Notes under the pieces: model-generated
The model's input: the letters and a program-made list of their open reading frames with translations, nothing else
Databases searched by the model: none
What the model was told of the DNA's origin: nothing
Program-made: the position numbers and the translations under genes
Shown here: positions 1 to 7,675 of the stretch, piece after piece
How positions within the stretch are numbered: position 1 is the first letter of the stretch
Layout of the letters: the number at the start of each line of letters is the position of its first letter
NCBI GenBank assembly: GCA_023379125.1
Contig: JAMCSY010000027.1
Span: 1-36,895 of the forward strand
Reading direction: 5' to 3'
Length of the DNA: 36,895 nucleotides
DNA from: Patescibacteria group bacterium
Lineage (GTDB): Bacteria > Patescibacteriota > Microgenomatia > Daviesbacterales > UBA10151

Positions 1-364
1 TTTCTGGATCAATGCTGCCAATAATTTCTGATTCATCATGTCCTTCTAAAAATCTTTGAGGTAAAGGTAACTGCACCATAATTCCATCCACACCATTATC
101 TTGGTTTAAATTTTCTATTTCCATGGCTACTTCTACCAAATCAGCATCTTCAGGAAAAGAAATCCACTCAAATAACACTCCCACCTCTTTAGCTTTTTTC
201 TGCTTAATCTGGGAATATAGAACAGAAGCAGGATCATCTCCTACTAAAATACTAACAATTTTGGGCTTTCTGGAAAGTTTAATTAATTCAATTTTTAATT
301 CTTCTTCCAGTTTTCTGGCCCATCTTTTCCCATCAATCAACTTAGCATCTTCCATAATCAGCAT
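1..364 (-). CDS. folD: FolD, methylenetetrahydrofolate dehydrogenase/cyclohydrolase, N-terminal part (cut by window edge)
   Basis: The minus strand is open from an ATG at 364 to the window edge, giving about 121 codons. The N-terminal half matches FolD: SVLYSQIKQKKAKEVGV carries the family's Y-x3-K signature with the catalytic lysine, and DGIMVQLPLP is the conserved substrate-loop motif. The frame leaves the window at IGSIDPE, where the family continues into its KDVDG segment. FolD interconverts methylene-, methenyl- and formyl-tetrahydrofolate in the cytoplasm. It would connect GlyA, ThyX and Fmt, all encoded in this window. A second in-frame ATG lies at 355. The divergent orphan at 443 separates it from glyA. 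The identity is firm; the C-terminal Rossmann domain is outside the window. Confidence 0.93.
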   Translation of the reverse strand, partial: MLIMEDAKLIDGKRWARKLEEELKIELIKLSRKPKIVSILVGDDPASVLYSQIKQKKAKEVGVLFEWISFPEDADLVEVAMEIENLNQDNGVDGIMVQLPLPQRFLEGHDESEIIGSIDPE

Positions 365-392
365 TTTAACACAACACTGAGCAACAAATCTC

Positions 393-420
393 TTGACAAG
401 AATGAATAATAAGATACAAT
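393..420 (+). promoter_or_regulatory. Sigma-70-type promoter for the orphan at 443
   Basis: TTGACA (393-398), a 16-base spacer and TACAAT (415-420) match the vegetative consensus at 11 of 12 positions. The predicted transcript starts near 427, leaving a leader of about 16 bases before the ATG at 443. The -35 box lies inside the short palindrome CTTGACAAG. No clear Shine-Dalgarno follows. Confidence 0.6.
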
Positions 421-442
421 CAACCCATAATACAGATAGGCA

Positions 443-769
443 ATGGCAGAAAGACCTGATTATTTTGATCCTAACGAAGAAATAGACGTAGCTTGGAAAT
501 TCAAAGATTTCCTAGTCCTTAAGGTCGCTATGCAACGAGGAGATATTACCCCAGTAGATGCTGTAAGGGCACCTCAACTTACCATTCGTTCTATTACTAG
601 AAAACAGATAGCCGAATTTTGTAGTAATTGCGATTTTTACCGAGGCAGTTTACCGTGTCGGTTGGTAGGACTAGACGACCAAACAAGATATGTGGCCAGA
701 CAGTGGTGTGGTTGGGCAAGTAGCCAAGGTCAAAGTGGCCAAATGAGTTCTGAAGGTTTTAAATCCTAG
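443..769 (+). CDS. Small cysteine-containing protein of unknown function
   Basis: This is a 108-residue protein I do not recognise. It has four cysteines in the order C-x2-C-x8-C-x14-C (FCSNC, LPC, QWC), a layout that could hold a zinc ion or an iron-sulfur cluster; that is inference. The N-terminus is acidic and there is no signal peptide or membrane segment. It stands alone on the plus strand between two minus-strand genes and has a near-consensus promoter at 393-420, which supports it as a real gene. It ends with TAG, 20 bases from the convergent end of glyA. No Shine-Dalgarno is visible before the ATG. Confidence 0.65.
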   Translation: MAERPDYFDPNEEIDVAWKFKDFLVLKVAMQRGDITPVDAVRAPQLTIRSITRKQIAEFCSNCDFYRGSLPCRLVGLDDQTRYVARQWCGWASSQGQSGQMSSEGFKS

Positions 770-789
770 AAAAACCCGTCTTTTTGCAA

Positions 790-2085
790 TTATTCATCAG
801 TAACTCCTGGTAAAGGAAACTGAGCAGCAAATTGTTCTACCTCTTTTTTTATCTCTTTTAATCTTAAATTTTCCTTCATCTGACTTCTAAATTCTTTAAT
901 AAAATCTTTTCTCTCTGGCTGGTTTTGTGGTAAATCAAAGCCCTTGAGCATCTCTAACACTTCTTTAATCCAAGAGGCAATTTTAACCATTTCTTCTTCT
1001 TTCATTCCTCTGCTAGTCAAAGCAGGTGTGCCCAATCTAATACCAGAAGGATAATAAGCAGAGGCTGGATCATGTGGGATAGTATTTCTATTAACTGTAA
1101 TCCCAGCTAACTCTAAAGCAATTTGGGCTTGATATCCCAACCCAAAACCATACATGGAAAGGTCTAAAAGCAACAGATGGTTTTCCGTTTTAGTCTCCAA
1201 CTGTTTAGCCAAAACCTGAGCATTTTTTAAAATCTGCTCAGCATACTCTTTAAACTGAGGTTGGCTAGCTTCTTGCAGGGCAATTGCAATAGCTGCAGTG
1301 ACATTATCATGAGGTCCACCCTGTAGCCCAGGAAAAACCCCCTTTTCTAACTTTTCCACAATTTGTGGATCCTTATCTAAACCTTTTTGGGTAATTAAAA
1401 TCATCGCTCCTCTAGGCCCTCGCAGGGTCTTGTGGGTGGTAGTAGTTATTACATCAACATATTGTACAGGGGAAGGTAATACTTTGGCTGCTACCAATCC
1501 AGAGATATGGGAAATATCAGCAACCAGATAAGCTCCAACACTCTGAGCAATTTTAGCAAATCCAGCAAAATCCAATGTATAAGGATAAGCTGTTAATCCC
1601 ACCCAAATTAATTTTGGCTGATGCTGCTGGGCTAATTTGGTTACTTCCTCCAAATTTATTTTGCCATCTTCACCTACTTCATACTGAATGGCCTGAAAAA
1701 TTTTACTAGTAAAACTTGCCTTCGCCCCATGTGTTAGATGTCCACCTGAGGATAAACTGAGTCCCATAATCACCCCACCTGGTTCAACTAATCCCAAATC
1801 TACTGCTAAGTTGGCAGGTGAACCAGAATAAGGTTGGACAATTGCACTCTTTACTCCAAACAACTGGCAAGCTAGCCTTTGCGCTTCGGTTTCTATTTGA
1901 TCAATAATCTCATTACCACCATAATGTCTGGCACCAGGATACCCTTCAGAATATTTATCAGTTAAAATTGAACCTAATGCTTTTAAGACATTTTTGGAAA
2001 CATAGTTTTCCGAAGGAATCATTTCCAAACCAACTTTTTGCCTTTGTTCTTCCTGTTTAATTAATTCGAAAATTTTGTCTGACAT
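790..2085 (-). CDS. glyA: Serine hydroxymethyltransferase
   Basis: This 431-residue protein converts serine and tetrahydrofolate to glycine and 5,10-methylene-tetrahydrofolate, using pyridoxal phosphate. It has the family's N-terminal IPSENYVS and the segment Y-S-E-G-Y-P-G-A-R-H-Y-G-G. D190 and H193 sit in the cofactor pocket (VADISHISG), and K219 in TTTTHKTLRGPRG is the Schiff-base lysine. Length is normal for the bacterial enzyme. Its ATG shares one base with the dnaX stop (TAATG at 2083-2087), so the two are probably translationally coupled. It is the last gene of the long minus-strand cluster. With folD nearby, it would provide the one-carbon unit used by ThyX. Confidence 0.97.
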   Translation of the reverse strand: MSDKIFELIKQEEQRQKVGLEMIPSENYVSKNVLKALGSILTDKYSEGYPGARHYGGNEIIDQIETEAQRLACQLFGVKSAIVQPYSGSPANLAVDLGLVEPGGVIMGLSLSSGGHLTHGAKASFTSKIFQAIQYEVGEDGKINLEEVTKLAQQHQPKLIWVGLTAYPYTLDFAGFAKIAQSVGAYLVADISHISGLVAAKVLPSPVQYVDVITTTTHKTLRGPRGAMILITQKGLDKDPQIVEKLEKGVFPGLQGGPHDNVTAAIAIALQEASQPQFKEYAEQILKNAQVLAKQLETKTENHLLLLDLSMYGFGLGYQAQIALELAGITVNRNTIPHDPASAYYPSGIRLGTPALTSRGMKEEEMVKIASWIKEVLEMLKGFDLPQNQPERKDFIKEFRSQMKENLRLKEIKKEVEQFAAQFPLPGVTDE

Positions 2086-3674
2086 TAGTTAACCCCATCA
2101 TTGTTAAAAATTTCAGCCGCAATCCTAACAATCTCATCATCAGCAGCAATTTCCACATTTGCCAATTCTTCTCTTTTAACCTGCCTTTTACCCAGCTCAG
2201 TGGCCACCTTAACTTTTCTGCCTAGAATATCCCCAAAAACAGATTCCAATAACTCCCTAGATTTAGGAGCTTCAATAATCCTTTGATGAAAAGAATAAGG
2301 CACTTCAATCACCACATTTTTCTCATTACATTCAGATAGTTGTGAGGTCCTAAGTAGTGCCTCCAGGGAAAAATTATACTGCCTGACTGTTTCTAAAATA
2401 TAAGCCCACTTATCTTGAATTTTCTTAATATCATCACTAGCAACCTTATCTTTTTGTACAGGAGTCTCCTCAGCTATTTCTACTGCCAAATCAGTTTTGT
2501 TCATACCATTTTGACTGACTGCTTCCAACTCATTTTCTGCTGTATCTACTTTATCAGTATCCTTGCTAACCTCCAACTTCTCAGTTTTGGGAATACTCTG
2601 CTCTACTTTAACCAAACAACTTTGCACAATAGCTACCTCCAAAGGCAAACTGGCAATTGTAGCAAATCTGGCTTGTTCCAAGCTGGTTTGAAAATTATTT
2701 AACACCTCTATCAACTGTTCTGTACTAAAGTCTGCAGCTAATTTGGTAAGTTGGGTAAATTCTTCCTCACTAACCTCTGATTTGACTAACTGAGTACCTA
2801 AATTCTGTTGTATGTAGAGCAAATAGCGTAAAGTGTCCAACAACGAAATATTAAACTCCTTAGGATTTAAACCTGACTCTAAAACCGAATTAAGTAGTTG
2901 CAAGGCTTGACTCGAGTCTTTAGTAGCAATTGAATTAAGCAATTTAATCCTAACTTCAGCAGAGCTACTGCCCAGTTGCTGTTCAACTATTGAGCTATCA
3001 ATTTTACCCAAGGCAGAAAGCTGATCAAGGTATTTAATACCATCACGAAAACTCCCTTGCGCTTTTTTAGCCAAGTCCAATAAAGCTGTCTCCTCAATGG
3101 TAATTTTTTCACCCTCCACAACTTTTCTTAAAGCCGAAATAACCTCATCTGTTGAGGCTGGTTTAAAATCCAATCTTTGGATTCTAGACATAATAGTTGC
3201 TGGGATTTTTTGTACCTCAGTGGTTGCTAAAATAAACAAAACATGTTCTGGAGGTTCTTCTAAGGTTTTGAGCAAGGCATTAAAAGCATCACCAGTTAAC
3301 ATATGCACCTCATCTATAATGTAAACTTTCTTCTTAGCATTGCTGGGTGCTAGTTTGATGTTTTCTCGCAGAGATCTGATATCTTCAATCCCACGATTAG
3401 AAGCAGCATCCATCTCTACTACATCCAAACTAGTCCCTGCTGTAATGGCTAAGCAGCTCTCACACTGGCCACAAGGAGGATTACTAGCCTGACAGTTAAC
3501 AATTTTAGCTAAAATTCTCGCAGTTGAGGTTTTGCCAGTACCTTTAGGCCCACAGAATAAATAGGCATGAGCTAGTTTTCCTGCTTTTATCGCTGAGGAT
3601 AAAGCAATCTTAACTGCTGTTTGACCAGTTAACTCTTCCAGATTTTGTGGGCGATATTTACGGTAAAGGACCAT
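2085..3674 (-). CDS. dnaX: DNA polymerase III subunit tau/gamma (clamp loader ATPase)
   Basis: This 529-residue AAA+ protein is the motor subunit of the clamp loader. Visible motifs are Walker A GPKGTGKTS (42-50), the four-cysteine zinc module at C61, C68, C71 and C74, Walker B with DEVH (121-124), sensor 1 LATTE and the arginine-finger region IMSRIQRLDF. The collar helices follow. A polar, acidic linker of roughly 60 residues (about 360-420) leads to a C-terminal domain of tau type, presumably contacting the polymerase. The gene starts 66 bases after ybeY ends and overlaps glyA by one base. I found no frameshift signal in the right phase for making a separate gamma form. Confidence 0.96.
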   Translation of the reverse strand: MVLYRKYRPQNLEELTGQTAVKIALSSAIKAGKLAHAYLFCGPKGTGKTSTARILAKIVNCQASNPPCGQCESCLAITAGTSLDVVEMDAASNRGIEDIRSLRENIKLAPSNAKKKVYIIDEVHMLTGDAFNALLKTLEEPPEHVLFILATTEVQKIPATIMSRIQRLDFKPASTDEVISALRKVVEGEKITIEETALLDLAKKAQGSFRDGIKYLDQLSALGKIDSSIVEQQLGSSSAEVRIKLLNSIATKDSSQALQLLNSVLESGLNPKEFNISLLDTLRYLLYIQQNLGTQLVKSEVSEEEFTQLTKLAADFSTEQLIEVLNNFQTSLEQARFATIASLPLEVAIVQSCLVKVEQSIPKTEKLEVSKDTDKVDTAENELEAVSQNGMNKTDLAVEIAEETPVQKDKVASDDIKKIQDKWAYILETVRQYNFSLEALLRTSQLSECNEKNVVIEVPYSFHQRIIEAPKSRELLESVFGDILGRKVKVATELGKRQVKREELANVEIAADDEIVRIAAEIFNNDGVN

Positions 3675-3692
3675 CAGTCTTTAAATTGCTAA

Positions 3693-3708
3693 AACTAGTT
3701 TACTAGTT
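3693..3708. repeat. Perfect 7-bp inverted repeat between ybeY and dnaX
   Basis: AACTAGT and ACTAGTT are separated by two bases. On the minus strand the second arm runs into TTTTAGC, so it could act as a weak terminator or processing hairpin, but a two-base loop would force the stem to open. It is 19 bases upstream of the dnaX ATG and could instead be an operator. Confidence 0.3.
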
Positions 3709-3740
3709 GTTGGGAAAAATACAACTATCTGTCCAACCAA

Positions 3741-4154
3741 TTAGTCATGGTGAATACCCAGAAGATGGGTTGTACCATGTTCAACCAGGAAACTTATCTC
3801 ATCTTCAACTGGTTTATTATCTGAAGCCGCATCTTCTAATGCTTGTGGATAGGAAATCAAGATGCAACCAAGCCTTAAGACATTATCTGGAGCTGCCACA
3901 AAACCAACTCGCGGAATATGTTGCAGAGTAGGTGTACTAGGATCTTCAAAAGGAAACGATAAAACATCAGTTGTTTGATCAATCCCTCGGTATTGACGAT
4001 TTATCTCATGCATCTTTCGATCTCCTACAATATTAACCTCCACTTCAACATTACCTGCTACTCCATGCTGTTGTAAAACAGTCATGACAGACGTTTGGAC
4101 TAAGCCACGGTTAATTTGATAGCGAGGGTCTGAAGAAACAATTACATTGATCAT
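3741..4154 (-). CDS. ybeY: YbeY, rRNA maturation endoribonuclease
   Basis: This 137-residue metal-dependent RNase is of the type that acts in 16S rRNA 3' end processing and ribosome quality control. The zinc signature HGTTHLLGIHHD forms the extreme C-terminus (126-137) and supplies the three expected histidines. TTDVLSFPF in the middle is the other family hallmark. The protein ends right after the zinc motif, so it is shorter than the E. coli enzyme (155 residues) and lacks its tail. It lies between yqeY and dnaX in the minus-strand cluster. No Shine-Dalgarno is visible before the ATG. Confidence 0.95.
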   Translation of the reverse strand: MINVIVSSDPRYQINRGLVQTSVMTVLQQHGVAGNVEVEVNIVGDRKMHEINRQYRGIDQTTDVLSFPFEDPSTPTLQHIPRVGFVAAPDNVLRLGCILISYPQALEDAASDNKPVEDEISFLVEHGTTHLLGIHHD

Positions 4155-4208
4155 AATATGTCTTTTTTCACAAGCAAGAAGCTCTGCTTCATTTCATAGA
4201 GAAAGAAG

Positions 4209-4664
4209 TTACACTTCATTTACTCCACTTAACTTCTGTTTTATCATCTCACTAACTCTTTGTGAACTAGCAGTTTGACCCACCTGAGACATTACTTGTC
4301 CCATTACTTTACCAAAATCTTGCATTGATGATGCTCCAGTTGTCTCCATAGACAGACCAATAATCCCAGCTAATCGATCATCAGAAATCTGCTCAGGTAA
4401 GTAATCTTCCAGAATTTTTGCTTCTTGTTCTTCTTTCTCAGCCTGCTGCTCTCTTTGTCCAGAGCGAAAGGCACTAGCGGATTCTTTTCTTTTTTTAATC
4501 TCCCGTTGTACCAAGCTTATAATATCCTGATCTGTTAAATCTGAACCTTTAGAAATTTTGGCATAATTTATCTCTGAGATCAGTAACCGCAACGTCGAAA
4601 CTTTTAGTTCGTCACGACCCAGTTGTGCTTGTTTAAGATCATCCTGTATTATTTCCAATAGCAT
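4209..4664 (-). CDS. yqeY: YqeY/GatB-related protein
   Basis: This 151-residue helical protein belongs to the YqeY family, whose fold matches the tail domain of the GatB amidotransferase subunit. Diagnostic stretches are the N-terminal LKVSTLRLLISEI, the middle VQREIKKRKESASAF and the C-terminal DFGKVMGQVM. The exact role is not settled; the link to tRNA-dependent amidation is by homology only. It follows rpsU by 11 bases and so probably shares its transcript, a pairing (rpsU-yqeY) seen in many bacteria. Length is normal. No Shine-Dalgarno is visible. Confidence 0.92.
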   Translation of the reverse strand: MLLEIIQDDLKQAQLGRDELKVSTLRLLISEINYAKISKGSDLTDQDIISLVQREIKKRKESASAFRSGQREQQAEKEEQEAKILEDYLPEQISDDRLAGIIGLSMETTGASSMQDFGKVMGQVMSQVGQTASSQRVSEMIKQKLSGVNEV

Positions 4665-4675
4665 AAAGGTTAGAT

Positions 4676-4873
4676 TTAAGAATTGTGATTACGATAACGC
4701 ATAATCTTTCTTTGTTTTTCTGCTCGCTTCTCTTGACGTTTTTCTGAGGCAGTTTTGTGATATTCTAGATCTCTATATTCTTGAATAACATTTTCTGAGA
4801 TAATCCTTTTCTGGAATTTTCTGATCACAGAATCATTGGTGTCGTTGACACCCCGCTTGACGATAATTGACAT
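4676..4873 (-). CDS. rpsU: Ribosomal protein bS21
   Basis: This 65-residue, very basic protein of the small subunit sits near the 3' end of 16S rRNA. The start MSIIVKRGVNDTND and the C-terminal lysine/arginine-rich helix fit bS21. It stands out because its ATG is preceded by GAGGAGGTG (4885-4893), much the best Shine-Dalgarno in the window, while most neighbours have none. Known work in Bacteroidota links a strong Shine-Dalgarno on rpsU to feedback through occlusion of the anti-Shine-Dalgarno; applying that here is inference. It follows tig by 93 bases and precedes yqeY by 11. Confidence 0.95.
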   Translation of the reverse strand: MSIIVKRGVNDTNDSVIRKFQKRIISENVIQEYRDLEYHKTASEKRQEKRAEKQRKIMRYRNHNS

Positions 4874-4884
4874 GTAGTAAAAAA

Positions 4885-4893
4885 CACCTCCTC
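4885..4893 (-). promoter_or_regulatory. Extended Shine-Dalgarno of rpsU
   Basis: On the minus strand this reads GAGGAGGTG, pairing over about eight bases with a standard 16S rRNA 3' tail (CACCUCCU). Eleven bases separate it from the ATG, somewhat more than the usual 5-9. Confidence 0.75.
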
Positions 4894-4966
4894 AAGTTTA
4901 TAACTATTAGAAAGTATTTTACCTTTTTGTAAACTAAAAGGAAAGTCCGCAGTTTCTGAAGAGTAG

Positions 4967-6079
4967 TTAAGCTGTGTGAATTAATTTCTTCAAAGTATCC
5001 AAAGTCTTTACTTGGCGCATGCTATGGCGTAAATGAAGTCTGGGCTCTTGTGCTTCGAATTGAGCTTTAAGCCTGGCATCTTGAATCTTATCAATTTCTG
5101 CCTGCAATTCTTCATCAGAAACATCGATCTCTTCCATTCTCCCTATTTCCGCCAACCCCAACTCCATCCTGACATTTTTCTCAGCTTGTGGCCTCCATTC
5201 AGTCTTAATTCCTTCTAAAGTTTTTCCCTGACCCTTTAAGTAATCCTCTAACAAAAGTCCCATATCAGCCACTCTTCTTTGCAGTGAAACTAACATTCTA
5301 TTTAACTCGTCTTCTACCAAGACTTCTGGAATTTCTGTCTCAGTAAGACTTTCAACTTTTTGTAAAATCGCTTCTTCAAAATCTAATTCATTGTTGTACT
5401 TTGCTTCATTCTCCAAGTCGGTACGAACTTTGGTTTTTAGATCAGGCAGGCTTTGCGCACCAATTGCTCGAGCAAAATTATCATCTGGTTGGTCAGTAGA
5501 AGTCGAGATGGGTTGACCTGAGGCATTTACTAACCCACCAGCCTGAGTTTGTCCATTAAAAGACATTGAGCCTGAAGTCCCACTGACTGGCTGGTTTGAA
5601 TTATTTGTTTGAGCAGGTTGCCTGACTTTCCAACGTCTAAATAAGTCCGCAATAACCTGATCCACTTGTTCATCAGCAACAGCTTTAACTGCTGGTCGCT
5701 GCACCTTCAGGGTTTTGTAATCACCCACTTTAACTGCTGGTCTTTCTGTCAAAATGGCTTTAAAAGTGATAGTTTGACCTTTGACAAAAGATATAAGCTG
5801 GTATTTAGGATAATCAATAGGCACAACATTGCTACCTTGCAAAGCTTGGACTAAACTTTCAGGAAAAATAATCTTAAAAAACTCATCAGTTAATTTTTGC
5901 CCCAGAGATTGCTCAACCATTGGCAGAGGGGCTTGGCCTTTTCTAAAACCTGGCAACTCCACATCTTGGGCCATTCGTTGCAAAGTTTGATCCCATTTAG
6001 CAGCCACATCTGTCCAAGGTACTGTAATTTGCACCTCAGTAACTGCTTTTGGCTGTTTGGTAATTGTTTTTGTGACCAT
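4967..6079 (-). CDS. tig: Trigger factor lacking the PPIase domain
   Basis: This ribosome-bound chaperone for nascent chains has 370 residues instead of the usual 430 or so. The N-terminal ribosome-binding domain is present, with the docking signature GFRKGQAP at 44-51. After about residue 150 the expected FKBP-type prolyl isomerase domain is missing. In its place is a linker of about 45 residues (155-200) rich in N, Q, S, G and T. The helical C-terminal arm domain follows (from about 203). The frame is clean, so this is a natural domain loss or replacement and not a broken gene. It lies between proS and rpsU. Chaperone activity is expected; isomerase activity is not. Confidence 0.9.
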   Translation of the reverse strand: MVTKTITKQPKAVTEVQITVPWTDVAAKWDQTLQRMAQDVELPGFRKGQAPLPMVEQSLGQKLTDEFFKIIFPESLVQALQGSNVVPIDYPKYQLISFVKGQTITFKAILTERPAVKVGDYKTLKVQRPAVKAVADEQVDQVIADLFRRWKVRQPAQTNNSNQPVSGTSGSMSFNGQTQAGGLVNASGQPISTSTDQPDDNFARAIGAQSLPDLKTKVRTDLENEAKYNNELDFEEAILQKVESLTETEIPEVLVEDELNRMLVSLQRRVADMGLLLEDYLKGQGKTLEGIKTEWRPQAEKNVRMELGLAEIGRMEEIDVSDEELQAEIDKIQDARLKAQFEAQEPRLHLRHSMRQVKTLDTLKKLIHTA

Positions 6080-6126
6080 TAGTCTGTAAAGGTTAACAGA
6101 AAATTATCTGAAAATCAATTCTAAAA

Positions 6127-7353
6127 TTACTTTAATTGAGATTTTAATTCTGCCAAGCTAACAAGCTGAGTAGTTTTTTCACCTCTTTTTTTTAGCTCCA
6201 AGTTACTTTCACTTTTTTTAGATATTACTACCCGGTAAGGAATTCCTAACAAATCAGCATCAGTAAACTTCTCTCCAGCCGACACACTTTTGCGATCATC
6301 AAACAAAACTTCAATTCCCTCGGCTTGTAAATTTTGATAAATATTTTCTGCCTTGTCCCAGATATCTTTACTCTCTAGGTCCAAGCCAACTATATAGACT
6401 TGAAAGGGAGCTACTTTTTCTGGCCAAATAATACCTTTTTCATCATGAAAAACTTCCACAATTGCCCCCATGACGCGCGAAATTCCCAAACCATAACAAC
6501 CAACTGAAACTAATTTTTTTTCACCTTTTTCAGAAGTAAAGTAAAGACCAAATGCTTTGGCATAAGACTGCTTTAAAGGGAAAATATTTCCTACCTCAAT
6601 TGATTTTTCTTTTTTAAATTCACCACCACACTGTTGGCAAGTTTCCTCATCAAAAACTTCTTGATTAACTGCCCGTTGGCAACTTTGACAAACAAAAATT
6701 GTATCCTCTCCAGATGGAGTTAAAGATTGGAACTCATCAGACAAATCAGAGAAAGTACCTCCTGCTGCTTTGGTCACCAGTACTGGCAAACCAATCTGAG
6801 CAAAAATTTTTAAATAGGATTTTTTAACTTTTTCATAATACTGATCACGATCTTGCTCACTAGCATGAAAGCTATAAAGATCTTTCATCAAAAATTCCCT
6901 GCCTCGCAGCAATCCTGCCTTGGCCCTTAATTCGTTTCTAAACTTAGTTTGGATTTGATATAAAGCAATCGGTAAATCTTTATAAGAGGTGACATACTCA
7001 GTCAGCAGTGGGTAGATAATTTCTTCATGTGTTGGACCTAAAACTACATCTGCTCCAGAAGCTCCTTTAAATTTAAATAACACATCAAAAGTTTCAAACC
7101 TGCCAGTTTTTTTCCAATTTTCCCCTGGATGCAAAGCCGGCATTAGTACCTCTTGTCCACCAATTCGATCCATCTCTTCTCTAATAATCTGAGAAAGCTT
7201 AGTTAAAACTTTTAAGCCCAAGGGCAAATAAGTATAAACTCCTGCCATTTCCTGATGAATAAAACCAGCTCTAATTAAAAGTTGCTGATTCAAAGATTCT
7301 GCCCCAGCGGGAGCAGTTTTAGAAGTTTGTGGAAAAAGTTGAGAAACTAACAT
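6127..7353 (-). CDS. proS: Prolyl-tRNA synthetase, bacterial type without the editing insertion
   Basis: This class II synthetase charges tRNA-Pro. GPTHEEI near residue 107 binds proline, FRNELRAKAGLLRGREFLMKD is motif 2, and GCYGLGISR is motif 3. The anticodon-binding domain fills the last 100 residues or so (from APFQVYIVG). At 408 residues it is about 160 shorter than the E. coli enzyme, because the INS domain that clears Ala-tRNA-Pro is absent. A C-x2-C ... C-x2-C zinc-knuckle-like segment (CQSC, CQQC) stands between motifs 2 and 3. INS-less ProRS is known from alphaproteobacteria and mitochondria. The window shows no separate trans-editing protein. Confidence 0.95.
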   Translation of the reverse strand: MLVSQLFPQTSKTAPAGAESLNQQLLIRAGFIHQEMAGVYTYLPLGLKVLTKLSQIIREEMDRIGGQEVLMPALHPGENWKKTGRFETFDVLFKFKGASGADVVLGPTHEEIIYPLLTEYVTSYKDLPIALYQIQTKFRNELRAKAGLLRGREFLMKDLYSFHASEQDRDQYYEKVKKSYLKIFAQIGLPVLVTKAAGGTFSDLSDEFQSLTPSGEDTIFVCQSCQRAVNQEVFDEETCQQCGGEFKKEKSIEVGNIFPLKQSYAKAFGLYFTSEKGEKKLVSVGCYGLGISRVMGAIVEVFHDEKGIIWPEKVAPFQVYIVGLDLESKDIWDKAENIYQNLQAEGIEVLFDDRKSVSAGEKFTDADLLGIPYRVVISKKSESNLELKKRGEKTTQLVSLAELKSQLK

Positions 7354-7385
7354 GACTTAATTCTACAACAGGTATACCAAGTCTA

Positions 7386-7661
7386 CTAGTGCTGCTCAGA
7401 TGGAGGTTTAGGCTCGGGCTTGGACACATGAAGCAAAGCAATATCTTCTTCTCCCAGATCTTCTAAATAATCTTTGGCAAAAAATAGAGCTTCACCCAAA
7501 GTTGTTGGTTTTTCTCTTAAGGGTATAGCAGCCGCCTCTTTAGACAAACTAGACATGACATTGTTGATTTCTTCTCTTAACTTAAGAATTGTCCTTATCG
7601 TAGATGGTTGCTTATCTATAAATTTCTCTAATGTTTGCTTATCGCTTGAGTCTTCAGACAT
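7386..7661 (-). CDS. Small acidic protein of unknown function
   Basis: This is a 91-residue protein I do not recognise, counted from the ATG at 7661; a TTG two codons upstream is possible but weaker. It is acidic and mostly helical in appearance, with a charged N-terminus, a segment EALFFAKDYLEDLGEEDI near the end and a proline-rich tail. No cysteines, signal peptide or membrane segment are visible. It lies 14 bases after rseP and 32 before proS, so it is probably co-transcribed with them. TATAAT is found eight bases before the ATG, but the region is AT-rich and no -35 box fits. Confidence 0.6.
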   Translation of the reverse strand: MSEDSSDKQTLEKFIDKQPSTIRTILKLREEINNVMSSLSKEAAAIPLREKPTTLGEALFFAKDYLEDLGEEDIALLHVSKPEPKPPSEQH

Positions 7662-7675
7662 ATACAAAGATTATA

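Noticed and set aside
123-380. Plus-strand open frame of 85 codons
   Set aside because: It lies opposite folD, whose protein is clearly conserved on the minus strand. It is a shadow.
770-789. AAAAA/TTTTT stem between the orphan at 443 and glyA as a bidirectional terminator
   Set aside because: The stem is A-T only and very short; not enough to call.
3060-3075. AAAAAAG run inside dnaX that looks like the E. coli frameshift heptamer
   Set aside because: The codons are AAA AAA GCG, so the heptamer is not in the A-AAA-AAG phase needed for a -1 shift, and it lies too early in the gene (inside the clamp-loader ATPase region) to yield a gamma-like product.
3707-3931. Plus-strand open frame of 74 codons over ybeY
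   Set aside because: It overlaps the conserved zinc-motif end of ybeY in antisense and has no promoter or family match.
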